Shown: in pieces, positions 1-7,563 of the stretch
Layout of the letters: each line of letters begins with the position of its first letter
How positions within the stretch are numbered: position 1 is the first letter of the stretch
NCBI RefSeq assembly: GCF_000293785.1
Contig: NZ_AKZI01000141.1
Span: 1-34,085 of the forward strand
DNA from: Rhodovulum sp. PH10
Lineage (GTDB): Bacteria > Pseudomonadota > Alphaproteobacteria > Rhizobiales > Xanthobacteraceae
Reading direction: 5' to 3'
Length of the DNA stretch: 34,085 nucleotides
Notes under the pieces: model-generated
What the model saw: only the letters and a program-made list of their open reading frames with translations
Told to the model about the DNA's origin: nothing
The model's database searches: none
Made by a program: the position numbers and the translations under genes

Positions 1-4
1 CATG

Positions 5-460
5 CTACGAAAGCTCTGTAATCCCGCATGATGTCTCCGGACAGACTCTCAGGTCGTTGAGAGGAAGATGAGTGAACACGGACTGTGCGATGGCGACATC
101 GAACGAGACCGCGCACCATGAAAAATCGAATTCGCCATCGGTGACCAGATTGGTGCGAGGAAGCTTGTCCTGAAGTCCCTCTCGGGCAATCTCGATCTCG
201 TACCCCGCCTGCAGCAGAGATTCGTTCAGGTCCGTACCGAAATAGTGCCCGGAATCCAGATAGCGCACCAACCGAACGCCCGCTCGCAGACTTCCGCACC
301 CGATGTCCAACACATGGTTCGTCGGTAGGAGACCCTGCGTCAGCAAAAAATCGAGCTGAAGGCGGCCGATCTCGTCCCAAAGCCCGCCGATCAACTCACG
401 ATGGGCGCCAGCCCTGACCCCTTCTGCGATGGCGGCCTTGTCGTCATAGGGTCCAGCCAT
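5..460 (-). CDS. Class I SAM-dependent methyltransferase, C-terminally shortened
   Basis: The 151-residue product carries a typical SAM-binding motif I (VLDIGCGSLRAG, about residues 50-61), an acidic residue after strand 2 (YFGTDLN) and a motif like SVFTHLPLND that in related small-molecule methyltransferases sits just past the middle of the domain. The start is supported by an AAGGAAGG-like ribosome site just before the ATG. Such proteins are normally 220-280 residues. Here the frame ends about 13 residues after the HLPLND motif, and the last residues (VCPETSCGITELS) do not look like a methyltransferase, so the C-terminal part of the fold is missing. Either a frameshift or deletion lies close to position 40, or the gene is a remnant. 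The substrate cannot be told. The family call is firm; whether it is functional is doubtful. Confidence 0.7.
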   Translation of the reverse strand: MAGPYDDKAAIAEGVRAGAHRELIGGLWDEIGRLQLDFLLTQGLLPTNHVLDIGCGSLRAGVRLVRYLDSGHYFGTDLNESLLQAGYEIEIAREGLQDKLPRTNLVTDGEFDFSWCAVSFDVAIAQSVFTHLPLNDLRVCPETSCGITELS

Positions 461-742
461 GTGCCTTCCTTCGAAAACGACTATCCTGCCGGCCGCTCAG
501 GTCGAACGAACCGATGTGCCGCATGACGCTGGTTCGTCGAAATGGTCGGAATCCGTGCAACCGGACCCTGTCGTCGCTTCCGAGCAACGATGGGATCCGT
601 CCTATACGGATCGTTTCCACAGGTCGCGAGCCGATGCAATCGTTAAAGCCATTTCATTGCCTCGCTCTCGGTCGTTTCCGAGGACGGGGGCCTCGTTCGC
701 GGCGGGCGACAGTTCGTGAGACCTCGCGATCTCTGCCGAAAT
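461..742. other. Non-coding gap between methyltransferase remnant and modC 3' end
   Basis: This 282-bp stretch lies between the start of the methyltransferase gene and the stop codon of modC, both on the minus strand. Short open frames on the plus strand here have no recognisable content. It presumably holds the promoter of the methyltransferase gene. I see no clear terminator behind modC. Confidence 0.5.
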
Positions 743-1843
743 CTATTCCATCGCCAGCGAGACGCCCTTGATTTGGGCATGGACGGGCTGGCCGGCGGCG
801 AGGGCGAGCGCCGCGGCGGAGCGGCGGGTGACGCGGGCGAGCAGCCGCGGGCCGGTCGGCTCGGGGGCGAGCACGACGATCACCTCATGGTGGCCGACCG
901 CCGACAGCGACACGATTTTTGCCGGCAGGATGTTGAGGATGCTGGTGCCGCGCGGCGGCTCGAGCGTCAGGCTGACGTCGCCGGCGGCGATCCGCACGCG
1001 GCGCCGCGCCCCCGGCGCGGCCGGCGCGGCGGGGATCAGCAGGCGCGGCCCGCCGGCGTCCAGCGTCAGCAGGCCGTCCACCGCGTCGAAGCGCTCGACG
1101 GTCGCATCGAAGCTCACCGCGGCGTCGCGCGAGCCGGCGAGCGGCAATGCCGGATCGCTCTGCAGCGCGGCGAGCGGGCCGCTGGCGGTCACCCGGCCGC
1201 CCTGCATCAGCACGAGGTGGTCGGCGAGCCGCTCGACCTCGCTCATGTCGTGGCTGACATAGAGGATCGGCATCGACAGGCGGTCGTGCAAGCGCTCGAG
1301 AAAGGGGAGGATCTCGTCCTTGGTCAGCCGGTCGAGCGCCGACAGCGGCTCGTCCATCAAGAGGAGCTTCGGCCGCGACAGCAGCGCCCGGCCGACCGCC
1401 ACCCGCTGGCGCTCGCCGCCGGAAAGATTGCTCGGCGAGCGGTCGAGCAGCTTTGCGAGGCCGAGCAGCTCGGCCACCTCGTCGAAGCCGACCGCGTTGC
1501 CGTTCGCCGCGGGGTCGGGCCGCCGCGGCGCGCCGTAAAGCAGATTCTTGCGCACCGAGAGGTGCGGAAACAGGCTCGCCTCCTGAAACACGTAGCCGAT
1601 CGGCCGGCGGTGCGGCGGCAGAAAGGACGTGCCGTCCTGCCAGACGTCGCCGGCGACGTCGCAGCGTCCGTCGGCGAGGCGCTGGAGGCCGGCGATGCAG
1701 CGCAGCACGGTGGTCTTGCCGCAGCCGGACGGCCCGAACAGCGCGGTGACGCCGCGCGCCGGCGCCGTAAAGGCGGCGTCCAGGCGGAACCGGCCGAGCG
1801 GCCCGCGAAAGGCGACGGAGATCGTGTTCTCGGGCGTGCTCAT
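743..1843 (-). CDS. modC: Molybdate ABC transporter ATP-binding protein ModC
   Basis: A 366-residue ABC ATPase that powers molybdate import on the cytoplasmic face of the ModB channel. The Walker A motif GPSGCGKT is at residues 37-44, followed by a Q-loop ([15 protein letters not shown]), the signature [16 protein letters not shown], Walker B LLLMDEP and an H-loop (LYVSHD). The last third matches the regulatory Mop/TOBE domain typical of ModC rather than of other importers (ending [12 protein letters not shown]). The start codon overlaps the modB stop as ATGA (1840-1843), so the two are translationally coupled. The order modA-modB-modC is the standard one. Molybdate is needed by the formate dehydrogenase encoded further right, though that functional link is inferred. 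Confidence 0.95.
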   Translation of the reverse strand: MSTPENTISVAFRGPLGRFRLDAAFTAPARGVTALFGPSGCGKTTVLRCIAGLQRLADGRCDVAGDVWQDGTSFLPPHRRPIGYVFQEASLFPHLSVRKNLLYGAPRRPDPAANGNAVGFDEVAELLGLAKLLDRSPSNLSGGERQRVAVGRALLSRPKLLLMDEPLSALDRLTKDEILPFLERLHDRLSMPILYVSHDMSEVERLADHLVLMQGGRVTASGPLAALQSDPALPLAGSRDAAVSFDATVERFDAVDGLLTLDAGGPRLLIPAAPAAPGARRRVRIAAGDVSLTLEPPRGTSILNILPAKIVSLSAVGHHEVIVVLAPEPTGPRLLARVTRRSAAALALAAGQPVHAQIKGVSLAME

Positions 1844-2517
1844 GCGCCGGCCCGCGCGACGCGCTTCTCGATCAGCATCATCGACAGGACGACCGCGAAG
1901 GCGAACACCACCATGCCGCCGGCGAGGATGTTCGCCTCGTACCAGCGCGACGTCTCGACATAATCGTAGATCGCCACCGACAAAACCTTGGTCTTGCCCG
2001 GAATGTTGCCGCCGATCATCAGCACCACGCCGAACTCGCCGACCGTGTGGGCGAAGCCGAGCACGGCGCCGGTGAGGAAGCCGGGGGTGGCGAGCGGCAC
2101 CGCCACCGTCCAGAACGCGCGCCGCGGCGAGGCGCGCAGCGTCGCCGCCACCTCGAGCGGCCGGTCGCCGATCGCCTGAAAGGCGTTGCGGATCGGCTGC
2201 ACCACGAACGGCATCGAATAGACCACCGAGCCGAGCACCAGCCCCTCGAAGGTGAAGGCGAGCGTGCGTGCGCCCCACAAGGAGGCTAGCGCGCCGCCCG
2301 GCCCGTCGGGGCCGAGCACGACCAGAAGATAGAAGCCGAGCACGGTCGGCGGCAGCACCAGCGGCATCGCCACCAGCGTCGCCACCGCCTCCTTCCACCA
2401 CGCTTTCGAGCGGGCGAGCCACCAGGCGATCGGCGTGCCGACGATCAGCAGCACGAGGGTGGTGAACGACGCCAGCTCGATCGTCAGGCGGACGGGCTGC
2501 CAGAGGTCGGCGGTCAT
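1840..2517 (-). CDS. modB: Molybdate ABC transporter permease ModB
   Basis: A 225-residue integral membrane protein with about five or six hydrophobic helices, forming the channel of the molybdate importer. The usual permease contact loop is present in a form close to the ModB/CysT family ([20 protein letters not shown] followed by hydrophobic [18 protein letters not shown]), which docks onto ModC. The strongly conserved ModB C-terminal features [17 protein letters not shown] and the later [16 protein letters not shown] segment are visible. Length agrees with the family (about 225-230). The gene lies 250 bp downstream of modA and overlaps modC by 4 bp. A longer upstream open frame exists but enters modC's frame and is not real. 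Confidence 0.95.
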   Translation of the reverse strand: MTADLWQPVRLTIELASFTTLVLLIVGTPIAWWLARSKAWWKEAVATLVAMPLVLPPTVLGFYLLVVLGPDGPGGALASLWGARTLAFTFEGLVLGSVVYSMPFVVQPIRNAFQAIGDRPLEVAATLRASPRRAFWTVAVPLATPGFLTGAVLGFAHTVGEFGVVLMIGGNIPGKTKVLSVAIYDYVETSRWYEANILAGGMVVFAFAVVLSMMLIEKRVARAGA

Positions 2518-2767
2518 GCGGGCTCCGATCGGGGGAGGCGGGTCGGCGGGGACGGCGGGCGGAGGGGAGAATGCCGAAACGAGCCGTCGCGATGCAAGAC
2601 GTGGACCGGGACCGCCGCTCCGGCGCCGCCGGCCGCAATCCGTCCGGCAGACGCGATCCTACGCCCCGCAGACGGGCCGCCGGGCCGCCCGGCGACTCCC
2701 GACCCGCCGGAGCGGAGCGGAAGCCGCGGTGTGCCGGACCGCCGCCGGCACGGTCACGCGGAAAAGC
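2518..2767 (-). other. 250-bp gap between modA and modB
   Basis: modA and modB are normally a few bases apart, but here 250 bp separate them. The gap is GC-rich, holds no convincing gene on either strand and shows no clear hairpin with a T-run. It could carry an internal promoter or a weak attenuator that lowers modBC relative to the binding protein, but nothing specific is visible. Confidence 0.4.
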
Positions 2768-3520
2768 TCACTCGGCAAAGCCGTAGCCGAATTTTTCGAT
2801 GATCGCGTGCGCCTCGGGGCCCTTCAGGAAGGCGACGAAGGCGGTCGCGGCCTCGTCGTTCGCCGCCTTCTTCAGCAGCACCGCGTCCTGCTTGATCGGC
2901 TGATAGAACGACTGCGGCACCACCCAGCGGCTGCCGCCTTCCTGGCCGGCGAGCTGCGAGAGGGCGACGAAGCCGAGCTCGGCATTGCCGGTGTCGACGA
3001 ACTGGAACGCCTGCGAGATGTTGTTGCCCTGCACGATCTTCGGCTGGAGCGTGTCGAACACCTTCAGCGCCTTCATGGTCTCGACGGCGGCGGCGCCATA
3101 GGGGGCGGCGGTCGGGTTGGCGATCGAGATCTTCTCGAACTTGCCGTCCTTCAGGGTCGCCTCGCCCTTCACCAGATCGGCCGACTTGCTGAACAGCACC
3201 AGCTTGCCGACCGCATAGGTGAAGCGGCTGTCGGGAACGCCGAGCCCCTCGTCGACCAGCTTCTTCGGGCGGGTGTCGTCGGCCGACAGCATGATCTGGA
3301 ACGGCGCGTCCTGCTTGATCTGGTTGTAGAGCTGGCCGCTCGAGCCGAACGAGAGCACGGCCTCGTGGCCGGTCTTCTGCTTGAAGGCCGCGGCGATCTC
3401 CTTGGCGGCCTCGGTGAAGTTGGCGGCCACCGCGACGGTGGTCTGCGCGGCCGAGGCCGGTCCGCCGATCAGTGCGGCGAGCGCCAGCCCGACGGCGAAA
3501 CGAAGGAGCCCAGTCTTCAT
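2768..3520 (-). CDS. modA: Molybdate-binding periplasmic protein ModA
   Basis: A 250-residue periplasmic binding protein that captures molybdate for ModBC. It opens with a Sec signal peptide (MKTGLLRFAVGLALAALIGG, cleavage likely after PASA), then the family's hallmark VAVAANFTEAAKEIAAAFKQ, the oxyanion-contacting SFGSSGQLYNQI and the later ISADD-like segment (IMLSADDTRPKKLVDEG). The downstream regions PYGAAAVETMK and GNAELGFVALSQL also match ModA. Length is the family norm. A ribosome site GGAG lies about 7 bases before the ATG. The gene starts the minus-strand modABC set; a possible ModE half-site is 38 bp upstream. A related function in tungstate binding cannot be excluded from sequence. 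Confidence 0.95.
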   Translation of the reverse strand: MKTGLLRFAVGLALAALIGGPASAAQTTVAVAANFTEAAKEIAAAFKQKTGHEAVLSFGSSGQLYNQIKQDAPFQIMLSADDTRPKKLVDEGLGVPDSRFTYAVGKLVLFSKSADLVKGEATLKDGKFEKISIANPTAAPYGAAAVETMKALKVFDTLQPKIVQGNNISQAFQFVDTGNAELGFVALSQLAGQEGGSRWVVPQSFYQPIKQDAVLLKKAANDEAATAFVAFLKGPEAHAIIEKFGYGFAE

Positions 3521-3874
3521 GCGTCTTCTCCGGTGACGGTGATGCTGTATCGCGGCCTATATAGCGTTTTCCGCCGCCGATCGAAACCCGGTGTTTCGGT
3601 GCCGCCGCAGGACGATCGCCGCACGCCGCACGCCGGTCGCTGCACGCCCTCCGTCCGCCGTTCGCCGGCGGCCGGCGCGATCGGATGGCGGCCATGCTTT
3701 CGGCGTGCGGCTATCGCCAACTTCTCGCCGGCCGGCCGCGCTAGAGGATCGACATCGCAGTACCTTCCCCACGGTCCGCGCGGAGAAACGGTGTCGAAAG
3801 GCCTGTCGGACGAGGCTGTCCGCGGCCGGCCGCGCCGGCGCGGCGCCGTCGGTCCGTTGGAGAGAACGCCCCCC
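3521..3874. other. Divergent control region between modA and the ThrE-type exporter
   Basis: This 354-bp region separates the minus-strand mod operon from the plus-strand exporter pair, so it must hold promoters for both. The only notable signal is the ModE-like sequence next to modA (listed separately). An open frame runs through the whole region into the exporter gene, but lacks homology and a ribosome site, so the exporter start was placed at 3875. Confidence 0.5.
3543..3566 (-). promoter_or_regulatory. Possible ModE-type operator upstream of modA
   Basis: Read on the minus strand, positions 3566-3558 give CGCTATATA, matching the conserved half (CGNTATATA) of the ModE molybdate-repressor site. 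After a 6-bp spacer comes GATACAGCA (3551-3543), which only loosely resembles the second half-site. The placement, about 23-46 bp before the modA ATG, suits an operator over the promoter. No modE gene lies in the window. The site is a pattern match only, and one half is poor. Confidence 0.4.
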
Positions 3875-4672
3875 ATGAACGCCGCCGAGACCGATCCGGT
3901 ACGGGTCCGCCACCGCGAGCTCGAGCGCATCGCCCATGTGGCGCTGCAGGTCGGCTGCCTGCTGACCCAGAGCGGCGCCGCGGTGCGGGTCGCCCACGAG
4001 GGCGCCCGGCTGATCGCCGCCGGCTTCGGCGCCGAGGTGCTCGGCATGCGCTCGGGCTACGCCTCGTTCGAGGTCACCGTCGGGGCGGGCCGCAACACCA
4101 TCACCCGGATGATGCAGGTCGGCCCGCACGGGGTGAATCACCGGCTCGATTTCGCCGTGCGCAACCTCGCGGTGCGCGTCTCACAGGGCGGCTTCACCCC
4201 GGAGGCGATCGAGGCGGAGCTTTCCCGCCTGCGCGGCGAGACGCCGCGCCATCCGCCGTGGCTGGTGGCGCTCGCCACCGGTGCGGCGTGCGCCGCCTTC
4301 GGTCGGCTGCTCGGCACCGACTGGCCGGCCTTCCTGCCGGTGCTGGCGGGCGGCGGCATCGGGCAGGGCCTGCGGCATATTTTGCTCGGGCGCGGCATCA
4401 ACGTGTTCGTGGTCGCGACCATCATCGGCTGCGTCGCCGCGGCGCTCGCCGGCTTCGGCGCCAAGATCGCGGGCAGCGGCACCGTCGACATGGCGATGAT
4501 GGCATCGATTCTCCTCCTGGTGCCGGGCGTGCCCTCCACCAACGCCCAGACCGACATCATGGACGGCTATCCCACCATGGGCAGCGCGCGGGCGGTGTGG
4601 GTGGTGATGATCATGGTGTTCGCCGTCACCGGCCTGTGGCTCGCCGAGCTCGCTCTGGGGATCGTCTCGTGA
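3875..4672 (+). CDS. Threonine/serine exporter ThrE family, N-terminal subunit (YjjP-like)
   Basis: A 265-residue protein of the ThrE/YjjP type. The N-terminal half is soluble and matches the family's start (HVALQVGCLLTQSGAAVRVA, then GMRSGYASFEVTV), followed by about four to five hydrophobic helices from roughly residue 130 on, including VPGVPSTNAQTDIMDGYPTMG between helices, which is the conserved loop of this family. The start ATG at 3875 was chosen because homology begins immediately after it. It overlaps the next gene by 4 bp (GTGA), and together the two correspond to the two halves of single-chain ThrE, as in the YjjP/YjjB pair. The likely role is export of small amino acids or dicarboxylates across the inner membrane; the actual substrate is unknown. 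Confidence 0.85.
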   Translation: MNAAETDPVRVRHRELERIAHVALQVGCLLTQSGAAVRVAHEGARLIAAGFGAEVLGMRSGYASFEVTVGAGRNTITRMMQVGPHGVNHRLDFAVRNLAVRVSQGGFTPEAIEAELSRLRGETPRHPPWLVALATGAACAAFGRLLGTDWPAFLPVLAGGGIGQGLRHILLGRGINVFVVATIIGCVAAALAGFGAKIAGSGTVDMAMMASILLLVPGVPSTNAQTDIMDGYPTMGSARAVWVVMIMVFAVTGLWLAELALGIVS

Positions 4673-5172
4673 TCGACACTGCTCTCGCCGTCTTGCCGGC
4701 CGGTCTGGTCGCCGCGTTGCCGCACCTCGCCCATCAGGCCTTTTTCGGCGCGGTCGCCGCCGCCGGCTTCGGCGTGCTGTTCAATTTCGGCGGCCGGACG
4801 CTTTTGTGGTGCGCGCTCGCCGGGGCGCTGGCGCTCGGGGTGCGAACGCTCGGCCAGGATGCCGGCTTCAGCCTCGAGGCGGCCTCGTTCGCGGCGGCCG
4901 CCACCACCTCCTGCGTCGCCATCCTGATGAAGGGCCGGCTCGGCATCGCCTGCCACGCGGTCGCGCTCGCCGGCTGCATCCCGATGGTGCCGGGCGCCTT
5001 TCTCGGCCAGGCGCTGCTCGGCTTCTTCTCGGTCACCGCCGCCGATGCCGCCCAGCCGGTGGCGAGCGTGGTGGGCGCGCTGCAGGCCTTCATCCGCGTG
5101 GTCGCGACCCTCGGCGCGATCGGCGCGGGCCTCGCGATCCCCGCCCATCTGCTGCACAGCCGCCAGTTCTGA
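4669..5172 (+). CDS. Threonine/serine exporter ThrE family, C-terminal subunit (YjjB-like)
   Basis: A 167-residue, almost wholly hydrophobic protein with about four or five helices, equal to the C-terminal half of ThrE (YjjB-like). The conserved FNFGGRTLLWCALAGAL segment, the middle TTSCVAILMKGRLGIACHA and the loop PMVPGAFLGQALLGFF fit the family. The start is a GTG at 4669 overlapping the stop of the previous gene, so the two subunits are probably made in equal amounts by coupled translation. The partner gene upstream supplies the soluble domain. Nothing in the context tells the substrate. The next element downstream is a cobalamin riboswitch, which belongs to the following gene. Confidence 0.85.
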   Translation: MIDTALAVLPAGLVAALPHLAHQAFFGAVAAAGFGVLFNFGGRTLLWCALAGALALGVRTLGQDAGFSLEAASFAAAATTSCVAILMKGRLGIACHAVALAGCIPMVPGAFLGQALLGFFSVTAADAAQPVASVVGALQAFIRVVATLGAIGAGLAIPAHLLHSRQF

Positions 5173-5227
5173 CGGACCGTCGCGGCAACGGCTTGCCCGG
5201 CCGCGACCGCGGTGCGATAGTTCTCGC

Positions 5228-5437
5228 CGATGGTGCTCCGTTGCCGGTCCGGCGATCCCGGCCGACCACGGAGAGAATAGGGAACACGGTGTGAACCCGT
5301 GGCTGCCCCCGCAACTGTGAGCGGCGAGCAGGCCTCTTCCACGCCACTGATCCTGCCGAACAGCCGGTCGTTTCGACCGCGGCACGATCGGGAAGGCACG
5401 AGGCCTGCGACGACCCGTGAGCCAGGAGACCTGCCAT
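5228..5437 (+). promoter_or_regulatory. Cobalamin (B12) riboswitch
   Basis: The conserved core of the AdoCbl riboswitch is plain: GGGAACACGGTGTGAACCCG around 5280-5298, CCCCGCAACTGTGAGCGG around 5307-5324, GCCACTG at 5343-5349, GGGAAGGC at 5390-5397 and the terminal B12 box AGCCAGGAGACCTGCC at 5420-5435. The order and spacing are those of the family. It lies about 55 bp after the exporter gene and upstream of a short leader ORF and a 300-codon gene on the same strand, so B12 should repress those. No clear T-run terminator follows, which suggests control of translation, but the expression platform could not be resolved by eye. Confidence 0.95.
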
Positions 5438-5485
5438 CGCCCGATCCATCTCGGCCCGCCGGGTGAGGCGGAGCAGGAGGCTGCC

Positions 5486-5545
5486 ATGAGACTCGTTTCG
5501 CAGAAGCATTGCGTCCGTCGCCGGAACTCTTGCCGGACGACCTGA
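5486..5545 (+). CDS. Possible 19-residue leader peptide after the B12 riboswitch
   Basis: A 20-codon frame encodes MRLVSQKHCVRRRNSCRTT. It begins 5 bases after a perfect AGGAGG (5475-5480), the best ribosome site in this part of the window, and lies 50 bp past the B12 box. The peptide is basic and has two Cys and one His. Its start resembles the Met-Arg-Leu-Val-Ser openings of Cys-containing leader peptides known from actinobacterial sulfur genes, but that is only a superficial likeness. It may be the element whose ribosome site the riboswitch hides, or a translated regulatory leader for the gene at 5731. No protein evidence exists, so it could also be chance. Confidence 0.45.
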   Translation: MRLVSQKHCVRRRNSCRTT

Positions 5546-5730
5546 CGGCGTCGCGCCGGCCTCGCCGGTCTCCGGCCGCTCGCACATCCGTCCGATCCGC
5601 TCGGTGCACCCGCGTTCGCGCGCGGCCGGACGGGGCGTGGCCCGACCGACGCGGCGCGCGTCCGGCGCGTGCCGTCGAGGCCGCCGCTGGTCGATCCGCC
5701 CCCCAGCGCTCGCGACAAGGAGTCTCCCGC

Positions 5731-6633
5731 ATGCACACCCCTTTCCGGCCGGACGGAGCGCCGGCCGTGACCCCCGCGCCGCCCCGACGGACGCCGCGCG
5801 ACGACGGCCCGACCGTCGTGGCGCCGAATGCCCCGCGCCCTCCGCGCGCTCCGTCGGGGCGGCAGCCCGCCTCACGCGCCGGCGACCCGCTCCCGTCGAC
5901 GAGGACGCCGCCGGCCGACACGATCGGGACCGCGCCGGGAGGCTGGTCGCGGCTCTGCTGGCGGGTGCGGTTCGCGGCGTGGCGCGCCCTCGAGACGCTG
6001 GTGCAGGCGATCGTGCTGCGCGGCGCCGTCGCCGGCCGTGGCGCGCCGGTGGAGGCGGAACGCGCGCCCGATCCCGCGCCCGATCCGTGCCCCGGCACGT
6101 TGGGGCACGGATGTCCCGGCCCCGGCGGGCCAACGCCTCCCCCGCTGGAAGGGCGCCCGGCGGCTGCCGACCTCGCCGACCGGCGTGGCGGAAGAGCGTG
6201 CGTGATCGGCGAGAGCCCTGTGGCGCTCGATCTGATCCGGCGTCTCGCCGCGCGCGGTGTGGACGTTCATGCGATCGTCGCGACAGCCGACGGCGGCGTC
6301 GAGGCGCGGGAGACGGGGGCGGTGCCGCATCGTCCCGAGGTCCTGCCGACGCTCGCGCCCCACCTCGACGTTCTGATCTCGACCGATCTGCAAACCTTCG
6401 TCGATGCGCGGCCGATCGCCCGCCTGTCCGAGCACGCCCTGCTGGTCGATCTCGCGGGGCCGCCCGGCAGCGTCGATTTCGAGACCGCCAAAAAGCTCGG
6501 GCGCGCGGTGATCTGGAAGCCGGTGCCCGCCGGCGGCACGATCGGCGCCGAGCTCTCGGCGGCGATCGACCGGCATCTCGGATGGGGTGCGGACGGCGGC
6601 GAGAAGCCGCCTAGACCTCGATGGTCGCGGTGA
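5731..6633 (+). CDS. B12-riboswitch-linked protein of unknown function with a DpaA-like Rossmann domain
   Basis: A 300-residue protein I cannot name. Residues 1-75 are rich in Pro, Ala and Arg and probably unstructured; about 75-110 is an amphipathic stretch (WRVRFAAWRALETLVQAIVL); about 111-150 is again Pro/Gly-rich. From about 153 a compact Rossmann-like domain begins (CVIGESPVALDLIRRLAARG), with LDVLISTD and ALLVDLAGPPGSVDFETAKK near the end. That last segment closely recalls dipicolinate synthase subunit A and related NAD-binding enzymes (DLAS/GxPGGxDFExAKKLG). DpaA itself has a second domain missing here. Start chosen by AAGGAG at 5716-5721, 9 bases before the ATG. The gene follows a B12 riboswitch and leader ORF. 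It overlaps xth at its 3' end (convergent, 23 bp). The function is not known. Confidence 0.65.
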   Translation: MHTPFRPDGAPAVTPAPPRRTPRDDGPTVVAPNAPRPPRAPSGRQPASRAGDPLPSTRTPPADTIGTAPGGWSRLCWRVRFAAWRALETLVQAIVLRGAVAGRGAPVEAERAPDPAPDPCPGTLGHGCPGPGGPTPPPLEGRPAAADLADRRGGRACVIGESPVALDLIRRLAARGVDVHAIVATADGGVEARETGAVPHRPEVLPTLAPHLDVLISTDLQTFVDARPIARLSEHALLVDLAGPPGSVDFETAKKLGRAVIWKPVPAGGTIGAELSAAIDRHLGWGADGGEKPPRPRWSR

Positions 6634-7426
6634 CCGGCACGTGGTCGGACGGCTGGGTCCAGCCGCGCGCCTCGCGGGTGACGGTGATCGACGAGACGAG
6701 GTCGCCGAGCGCCGGGCTCACCCACACATGGTCCAGCCTGCGGCCGCGATTGGAGGCGGCCCAGTCGGCGGCGCGATAGCTCCACCAGGTGTAGAGCTTC
6801 TTTTCGGGCGGCACGTGCCTGCGCATCGCGTCGACCCACCGGCCGGCCGCCTGGGCGGCCAACAGCTTCTGGCACTCGACCGGCGTGTGCGAGACCACCT
6901 TCAGCATCTGCTTGTGGCTCCACACGTCGTTCTCGAGCGGCGCGACATTGAGATCGCCGACCAGCACGGCGCGCGCGCCGTCCGCCGGATGCAGCGCCGC
7001 CGTCTCGCGCATCTCGTCGAGAAAGGCGAGCTTGTGGGCGAATTTCGGATTGGCCTCGGGGTCGGGGACGTCACCGCCGGCCGGGACGTAGAAGTCGTGC
7101 AGCGTGAGCGGCGCGGCGAGGCCCGCCTTCGCGCCGAAGGTCACCGACACGTGGCGGCAGTCGGTCTTGTCGCAGAAGCTGCGGGTTTCCGTCGCCTCGA
7201 ACGGCAGCCTGGAGACGATCGCGACGCCGTGCCAGCCTTTCTGGCCGTTCAGCGCGACGTGCGTGTAGCCGAGCGCAGCGAAGCGTTTTTGCGGAAACGC
7301 GTCGTTCGGGCACTTGGTCTCCTGCAGGCACAAGACGTCGGGCCGCGTCGCCTGCAGAAAGTCGGCGACCAGCTCGATGCGCAGCCGGACGGAGTTGATG
7401 TTCCAGGTGGAGACGGTGAGGGACAT
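6611..7426 (-). CDS. xth: Exodeoxyribonuclease III (AP endonuclease)
   Basis: A 271-residue Mg-dependent nuclease of the exonuclease/endonuclease/phosphatase fold that cuts DNA at abasic sites and trims 3' ends in base-excision repair. Family motifs in order are TWNINSVR (residue 7 on), LCLQETKCPN with the metal-binding Glu, GWHGVAIVSR, the GDLNVAP catalytic segment around residue 155, and the C-terminal RRLDHVWVS and SDHVPVTATI with the catalytic His. Length matches XthA (about 260-270). It is a single gene on the minus strand; its last codons overlap the last 23 bp of the convergent B12-linked gene. Nothing unusual in sequence. Confidence 0.95.
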   Translation of the reverse strand: MSLTVSTWNINSVRLRIELVADFLQATRPDVLCLQETKCPNDAFPQKRFAALGYTHVALNGQKGWHGVAIVSRLPFEATETRSFCDKTDCRHVSVTFGAKAGLAAPLTLHDFYVPAGGDVPDPEANPKFAHKLAFLDEMRETAALHPADGARAVLVGDLNVAPLENDVWSHKQMLKVVSHTPVECQKLLAAQAAGRWVDAMRRHVPPEKKLYTWWSYRAADWAASNRGRRLDHVWVSPALGDLVSSITVTREARGWTQPSDHVPVTATIEV

Positions 7427-7563
7427 GGCACGCCGGAGGGACTTTCCCGCCGCCTAGATCGCCCGAATGGGGCGACAACGAGGCGCGGTCCGCCGATCCG
7501 CCGGCTTTTCTGTGAATCGAGGGTTCGTCGGTGCGCGAAAGCCGCGAGCGGCGGCGACGGCCG

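Noticed and set aside
2435-3874. Long N-terminal extension of the ThrE-type exporter
   Set aside because: It runs antisense through modA, and family homology begins at the ATG at 3875.
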